NCBI GenBank assembly: GCA_020809705.1
Contig: CP085826.1
Span: 1,302,001-1,366,000 of the forward strand
Origin: Calonectria ilicicola
Taxonomy: Eukaryota; Ascomycota; Sordariomycetes; Hypocreales; Nectriaceae
Reading direction: 5' to 3'
Length of the DNA: 64,000 bases
Every line of letters starts with the position of its first letter. The first letter of the stretch is position 1. Both the position numbers and the translations under genes were made by a program. This document shows positions 59,197 to 64,000 of the stretch, piece after piece. A model generated the notes under the pieces. The model was not told the origin of the DNA. It searched no databases and saw nothing but the letters and a program-made list of their open reading frames with translations.

Positions 59197-61196
59197 ATGG
59201 CAGACGCACCAAATCGTAATGCAACCCAAGCGTTGCCAATCATACCACAAAATCCATCACTTGACGCTCACCAAACGATATCAAGTCTGGATACTGGTGT
59301 TATCCCGGATCAGACTCTTTTCAAGATGGAAGATGATCACCCAGAGCCGAACGCCAGTGACAGTGACCGCTTTGAAGTCAAGTGGGACGGCGGCGACAGC
59401 GATCCATTGTGCCCAAGGAGCTTTAGCAAAGGTAGAAAATGGCTGATTGTTTTCGTGGTTTCAAATGTCAGCCTATGTCTGTGAGTGTTGGGTCTCAGCA
59501 CCTCAAACTCCATCTGGCCTAACCGCAAATCCTAGTACATGCGCCAGCTCCATCTATACCACAACATATAACAAGATGGAGGAAGAGTTCCATAACTCCA
59601 GAACAGTGTCAATATTAGGCCTGTCAAATTTCGTCTTGGGACTGAGCTTGGGCCCCATGCTTCTCAGTCCACTGAGCGAATATTATGGCAGACGACCTAT
59701 TTACCTTGTATCGTGGACTTTCTACGTCATTTGGTTGGTGCCCCAAGCTGTCGCCAAGAATATTGCAACAATTCTCGTGTTCCGATTCATCAGTGGATTT
59801 ACTGGAAGTGCATTTTTAGCAGTCTCCGGAGGAACGGTGGGTGATCTCTTTTCCAGGGATGATCTTCAAGCTCCCATGGCCTTATTCTCGCTCTCTCCAT
59901 TTATGGGTCCCAGCTTAGGGCCCATTTTGGGCGGTTTCATCAACTATAACGTCGATTGGCGTTGGACATACTACATGTTGATAATGTGGTCTTTTGTGCT
60001 TTTGCTTTTTCTCGTCTTTCTGGTGCCAGAAACATATCGTAAGACTCATATGAAACCCAGACCACACCGAAAAAAGTATTGGCTGACCCATCGGATTAGA
60101 TCCGATACTTCTGAAACACAAGGCAAGTAAACTTCGAAAGGAAACAGGGGATAGCAGGTGGGTCTCACCCATAACGAAATCTCAAAAGTCGATGGGACAT
60201 GCTATCTATGTTTCACTTCGTCGACCTTTTCAGCTTCTCATATTTGAGCCTATGTGCCTTAATCTGTGCATTTTCTCTGCCTTGCTCCTAGGTATCATCT
60301 ATCTCTTCTTTGGCGCATATCCCTTGGTTTTTGGCCAAATCCATGACTTCAATGCGTGGCAAAGCGGGTTATCGTTCTCAGGTCTTATGATTGGAATGCT
60401 CATCGGTATAACGACTGACCCAATATGGCACCGGATCCGCAATTATCTCATTCTAAAGAATGAAATGGGTGAAAATGACAAAGTTGGAAGCCAGCCTGAA
60501 TACCGACTTCCATCAGCTATTTTTGGCTCTCTTCTTGTTCCAGTTGGCTTATTCGCGTTCGCCTGGTCGACATATCCCCAAGTACACTGGGTCGTTCCTA
60601 TGATTGGTTCCGCTATCTTTGGAATTGGGTAGGTGGACGCTTGCCATTTTTGTCAAATCATACTTTAGACTATATTGTTTCGCTTTTCTCGTTTTCTTGG
60701 AGCCCTTGAAGCTAACATGGATGATCTTTAGGAATGTAATGATTTTTACGGGCATATTCACGTTTCTAGTGAGCGAAATATATCAAGTTATCCTCCTATG
60801 TTTCTAAGTTGCTGACAAAAGGTTGGCAGGTTGATGCTTACCCACCATATGCTGCAAGTGCCTTGGCCGCAAATGCGTTCCTGCGCAATATTTTTGCAGG
60901 TAAGTCATTTATCTCTCAAAGGCTTTTGAGGTCAAAATTATGCTTGAAGTATTCATACTTTGCGCCGCTACTTATTAGTTAGAAAGCACTCCCAATAAGT
61001 TATAAAATTGTAGTTGTCGGTAAGCTTACAATTTATTTTAGCGGCCTTTCCTCTCTTTGGAAACCAAATGTATGAAGCACTCGGTTACCAATGGGCGTCA
61101 TCGTTGCTAGCATTTCTCACAATTGTCATGCTACCATTCCCATATATATTCTTTCGGATTGGCAAGAGAATTCGACAAAATAGCCGCTTTACATAG
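59197..61196 (+). CDS. MFS drug/metabolite transporter (DHA1-like)
   Basis: Six exons: 59197-59480, 59536-60038, 60100-60628, 60732-60768, 60830-60899 and 61042-61196; 525 residues with consistent phases and CTAAC or CTGAC branch sites in most introns. It has a cytosolic N terminus of about 85 residues and then 12 helices. The first half has LGLSLGPMLLSPLSEYYGRRPIYL and PSLGPILGGFI, the motifs of proton-antiport multidrug transporters; the loop VPETYHPILLKHKASKLR is created by splicing. The second half ends with VDAYPPYAASALAANAFLRN and AAFPLF. It is a plasma-membrane exporter or importer of small molecules; it shares a promoter region with a CocE-type hydrolase, so a linked substrate is plausible. 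Two of the exons are only 37 and 70 nt. Confidence 0.9.
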
Positions 61197-61464
61197 ATTA
61201 GGATATAGATTTGGTGATGCGGGATTTTAAAAAGGAAATGGGCCTAGGCTAATATCGCTTTGGATATATGGAAGAATCTGACGCCATATACTGTAGACTA
61301 ATATTTAGAAAGAAACGAAAAAAGAACTACACTCCTATGAGGTTTGTCTATGTTGATTTAGATAGTTTGGCAACTACTTGTTTTCGCTGAAGCTCGTTAC
61401 CTCATCAATGATTTTCCCGATAGACCATGATTAATGATTCTCGTAGTAAGCTCAGAAAGCACTC

Positions 61465-62451
61465 CTAAACTTCCGCGGCCGATGAATAGGCCGGACTCGT
61501 AATCGATGCAGCTGGGTCCTTTTGGCGTTTCAAGATTCGGAATGCTTCGTTTCTATAAAACCACAAGAGAGGGTCGCAATTGGTTGCTTGTACTTCCGCC
61601 AATTGGTTTGGAGAAAGCCATTTTTGAACTTGTGAATGGGTAATGAATTGTAACTCCACTGGGGTATTACTGATCATTTGAAGGGCTAAGCCTTCTACCT
61701 CAACCCGGTCTTGCTGTGATGAGTGGGATATCTCTAAATAGGTACTTTGCTGATCCTGGGCCCAGAAATCTGTGTCAATAGAGAGGGATCCTTGGGATTT
61801 CGGTTCGTCTTTTGGGCGTTTTGAAAACATTTCCATTATTTTACTTATCATTTCCGCCTCGTAAATGTCCTATTATTAAGTCAGACTTTATTTACATAAT
61901 CATGACATGTCATCTGTCTTTTTGTACCTTTGTTTGGGATTGATGGAATCTCTCTCTCTCGTAGCCCCACCCGAGTTGAATAATTGTAGTGGGATCCCCC
62001 TCACTCAAAGCATATGCGATATTGCGGATGCTAAAACACTAATCAGCTTGTGTCCCAACTGGCAAATTTTGAAACGAGCGGCATTGATAGGTGCCATTAG
62101 CTGTTCGCTACTGCTCATAAATTAACTCTCGTCAGAGATTGTTTACCTCTGTGAAACCAAGAGTGCTATTGGTGACGCTCTTAGGGCTCACTAGCGTGTT
62201 TACTCTCTTGGGTATTCCACTACAGTAGTAGGGATGTTTTTTTGAACAGAAATATGTACTTACAGATTCATCGTTTTTCCAAGACGATCATCAATAGGAA
62301 AGTCGCATTGCCAACAACCAGTTTCAAAGGTTTGGGTGTGTTGTATTAGATTTTGATAGATCACTTGTTGGAGCCGGATACTAGTCGGCTCTGGCGTCTG
62401 TTGTGGTATTGGTTGGTCGGCCCCGCTTAGGTGCTGCGTATTGCTTGGCAT
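61465..62451 (-). pseudogene. Decayed multi-exon gene with a frame break
   Basis: Minus strand. Exons 62451-62264, 62219-62147 and one from 62100 join in phase and read on through LGHKLISVLAS near 62060-62030, then hit a stop. A second frame, starting at about the same place, continues as IRNIAYALSEGDPTTIIQLG and joins across a clean intron (GTACAA donor, ATAG acceptor near 61872) to the frame ending at 61465. No splice I can find links the two halves in phase, so a one-base indel is likely. The C-terminal part resembles, loosely, the tail of fungal AflR-type regulators, but no zinc cluster is present. It may be a pseudogene, a sequencing error, or a model I have not resolved. Confidence 0.45.
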
Positions 62452-63600
62452 AGGTACTTGTATTGTAAAGATTTTCTAGATCTAAATGAAGATTGTAGTA
62501 ATAGAATGGGGTAGAAAGATGTCAGATATTTATGAAAGCTGTGAATGAACAGAGTGGCTGTGTATGGGCTGCTTACTATTCACATTCTTGCTCCACTATT
62601 GCGCACCATCACACCGAATAGAGGCATTAGTGCATTTAGGCATCCATCAAACGCATCAAATAAATATTTTACCAGTCAAAAATAAGCTTCAGAGGGAAAT
62701 ATCAGGCGTTGCGATGCTGATCAGTCATTTTCTTTAACCCATTGAATGATTGCCATTGTGAATCAAATTTTCGTTCGAGTTTGAAGTCATCTAAAAAACT
62801 GATTACCAGAGCTGATCAGTCTCTCACTTGTTTGAGAAGGAGAATTAAATTCTCCATATCGAGTCAATATCTGGTGAAGCCACCAAAAATGGGCTGTGGT
62901 TTTTTTACGTCCACAGATCCCACCAAATCTGTTCCAACTCTTATGTGACTATGCAACAGTCACCCTCTGACCAGCACACCATGCATTGAATTTGAACGAT
63001 AAACTTAGGTTTTCTTTTCTTTATTTCGGTGCATGTTCACTGCGTCATGCTCAGACATAGATAGTCAATAGACCGCTTCATGGCACACTAGCTAAGCTTC
63101 CCTCCTTCGTTTCTCCTCCACCGTAGTAAGATACGCACCCCAGTAACTAAATTAAACATGCTCAAATTTTCTTCTTCTGTATAGTTAGTCAAGATAAACA
63201 CCCATTTGATTGAAATAGCTCCCCAATTTACAGTTTTTGGTGATTTCTTTTGGCTTTCCTGCACTGCCATGTGTCCTAGTCTCCTGGCGTCGCTACACGA
63301 CGGATTGTTGACCCGATAGGCCTAGAAAATGCACTAACGACGAATGTATCTCTCATCCACTCTCGACTTTGAGCCGCTCCAATTGAAGGCCTTCTTGGCT
63401 GGGGTCAACTGCAGCTACTGTTGACAATCATCACGTGGTGCATAAGCCGTGCCGCGGGGTATCGGCACTGCGGCCCTGTCTGCCGCCTCTATACCTGTAA
63501 CCGGCATTTAAAAAATGCCCAACAACTTTTACCAGCCGGCACTTCTCCGCCAATATTCCATTGTATTTTTAAAATCATTATTAGAATTGAATAGACCAAG
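62452..63600. other. Intergenic, promoter of the GH31 gene
   Basis: About 1.15 kb. Short frames only. The right half is the upstream region of the glycosidase gene starting at 63601. Confidence 0.45.
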
Positions 63601-64000
63601 ATGCTCTACCAACAAGGCAATCGGCTTGTTTACTCCTATGATGCCGAGAAACTGTGGATTGAACCATGGGGCACCGATGCTCTCCGTGTCCGAGCGACCA
63701 AAATGGGTTCCATGCCGGATGAGAATTGGGCCTTGGAAGAGCCACCGGTGATTAAGCTAGAAATATCCGCCACGGATAGTTCGGGCACCATCACCAACGG
63801 CAAAATCAAGGCCGTAGTCACCGCTGCTGGAAAGTTGACTATTTGGAATTCCAAAGGGAAACTTTTGTTGGAGGAGTACACGCGAACATTCAATGACGAC
63901 AAAGACCCCAAGTCAAGTTGTCTCAATATCGATGCCCGAGAGTTTAAGCCTTTGCTAGGTGGCGACTATCATCTTACGGCGCGATTCGAGAGCCTAGACC
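63601..64000 (+). CDS. GH31 alpha-glycosidase, N-terminal part
   Basis: Open from the ATG at 63601 to the window edge, 133 codons, no stop. The start MLYQQGNRLVYSYDAEKLWI and the following beta-rich N-terminal domain (RVRATKMGSMPDENWAL, then LTARFESLD at the edge) match the galactose-mutarotase-like N domain of glycoside hydrolase family 31, nearest to intracellular alpha-xylosidases of the YicI type. There is no signal peptide. The catalytic barrel lies beyond the window, so the specificity (xylosidase or glucosidase) cannot be checked. An antisense frame at 63636-63926 is a shadow. Confidence 0.8.
   Translation, partial: MLYQQGNRLVYSYDAEKLWIEPWGTDALRVRATKMGSMPDENWALEEPPVIKLEISATDSSGTITNGKIKAVVTAAGKLTIWNSKGKLLLEEYTRTFNDDKDPKSSCLNIDAREFKPLLGGDYHLTARFESLD

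Overview
This window is nuclear DNA from a filamentous ascomycete (Pezizomycotina, probably a sordariomycete such as a hypocrealean; the class is inferred). Genes carry short introns, mostly 46-142 nt, with GTRNGT donors, CTRAC-type branch sites and YAG acceptors. Gene spacing is loose, and the families are typically fungal: Zn2Cys6 regulator, Clr5-ankyrin protein, DUF7730 protein, NACHT STAND protein, IML2 and a secreted Ser/Thr-rich protein. I rebuilt most gene models by joining exons by hand and checking phase across each splice.

Layout. 1-21 kb is an accessory-looking, gene-poor stretch: a DUF7730 protein, a 1788-residue NACHT/TPR receptor-like protein with a very pure hexapeptide repeat, a secreted Ser/Thr-rich wall-type protein, and a Clr5-ankyrin protein whose Clr5 domain lies in three small upstream exons. 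21-32 kb is the conserved housekeeping core: a sterol-desaturase-family membrane protein, IML2, SEM1/DSS1, phosphoglycerate kinase and an Mpv17/PMP22 protein.

33.8-42 kb looks like a small catabolic cluster. A salicylate-hydroxylase-type FAD monooxygenase is divergent from a Zn2Cys6 regulator, followed by an amidohydrolase and an alpha/beta hydrolase. A seven-helix membrane-protein gene follows, interrupted by an in-frame TAG. 45-49 kb carries a secreted L-asparaginase and a secreted protein ending in two knottin-like cysteine modules; the exon for these modules is recovered only by splicing. 50.8-64 kb holds a GMC oxidoreductase, an NmrA-like protein, a CocE/S15-type hydrolase divergent from an MFS transporter, a decayed gene with a frame break, and the 5' end of a GH31 glycosidase cut by the window edge.

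The most noteworthy items are the tandem cystine-knot-like secreted protein, the in-frame stop in the membrane protein, the pure 18-bp repeat array in the NACHT protein, the 14-nt microexon inside the zinc cluster of the regulator, and the monooxygenase-regulator-amidohydrolase-hydrolase cluster. I saw no tRNA, rRNA, CRISPR array or intact transposon.
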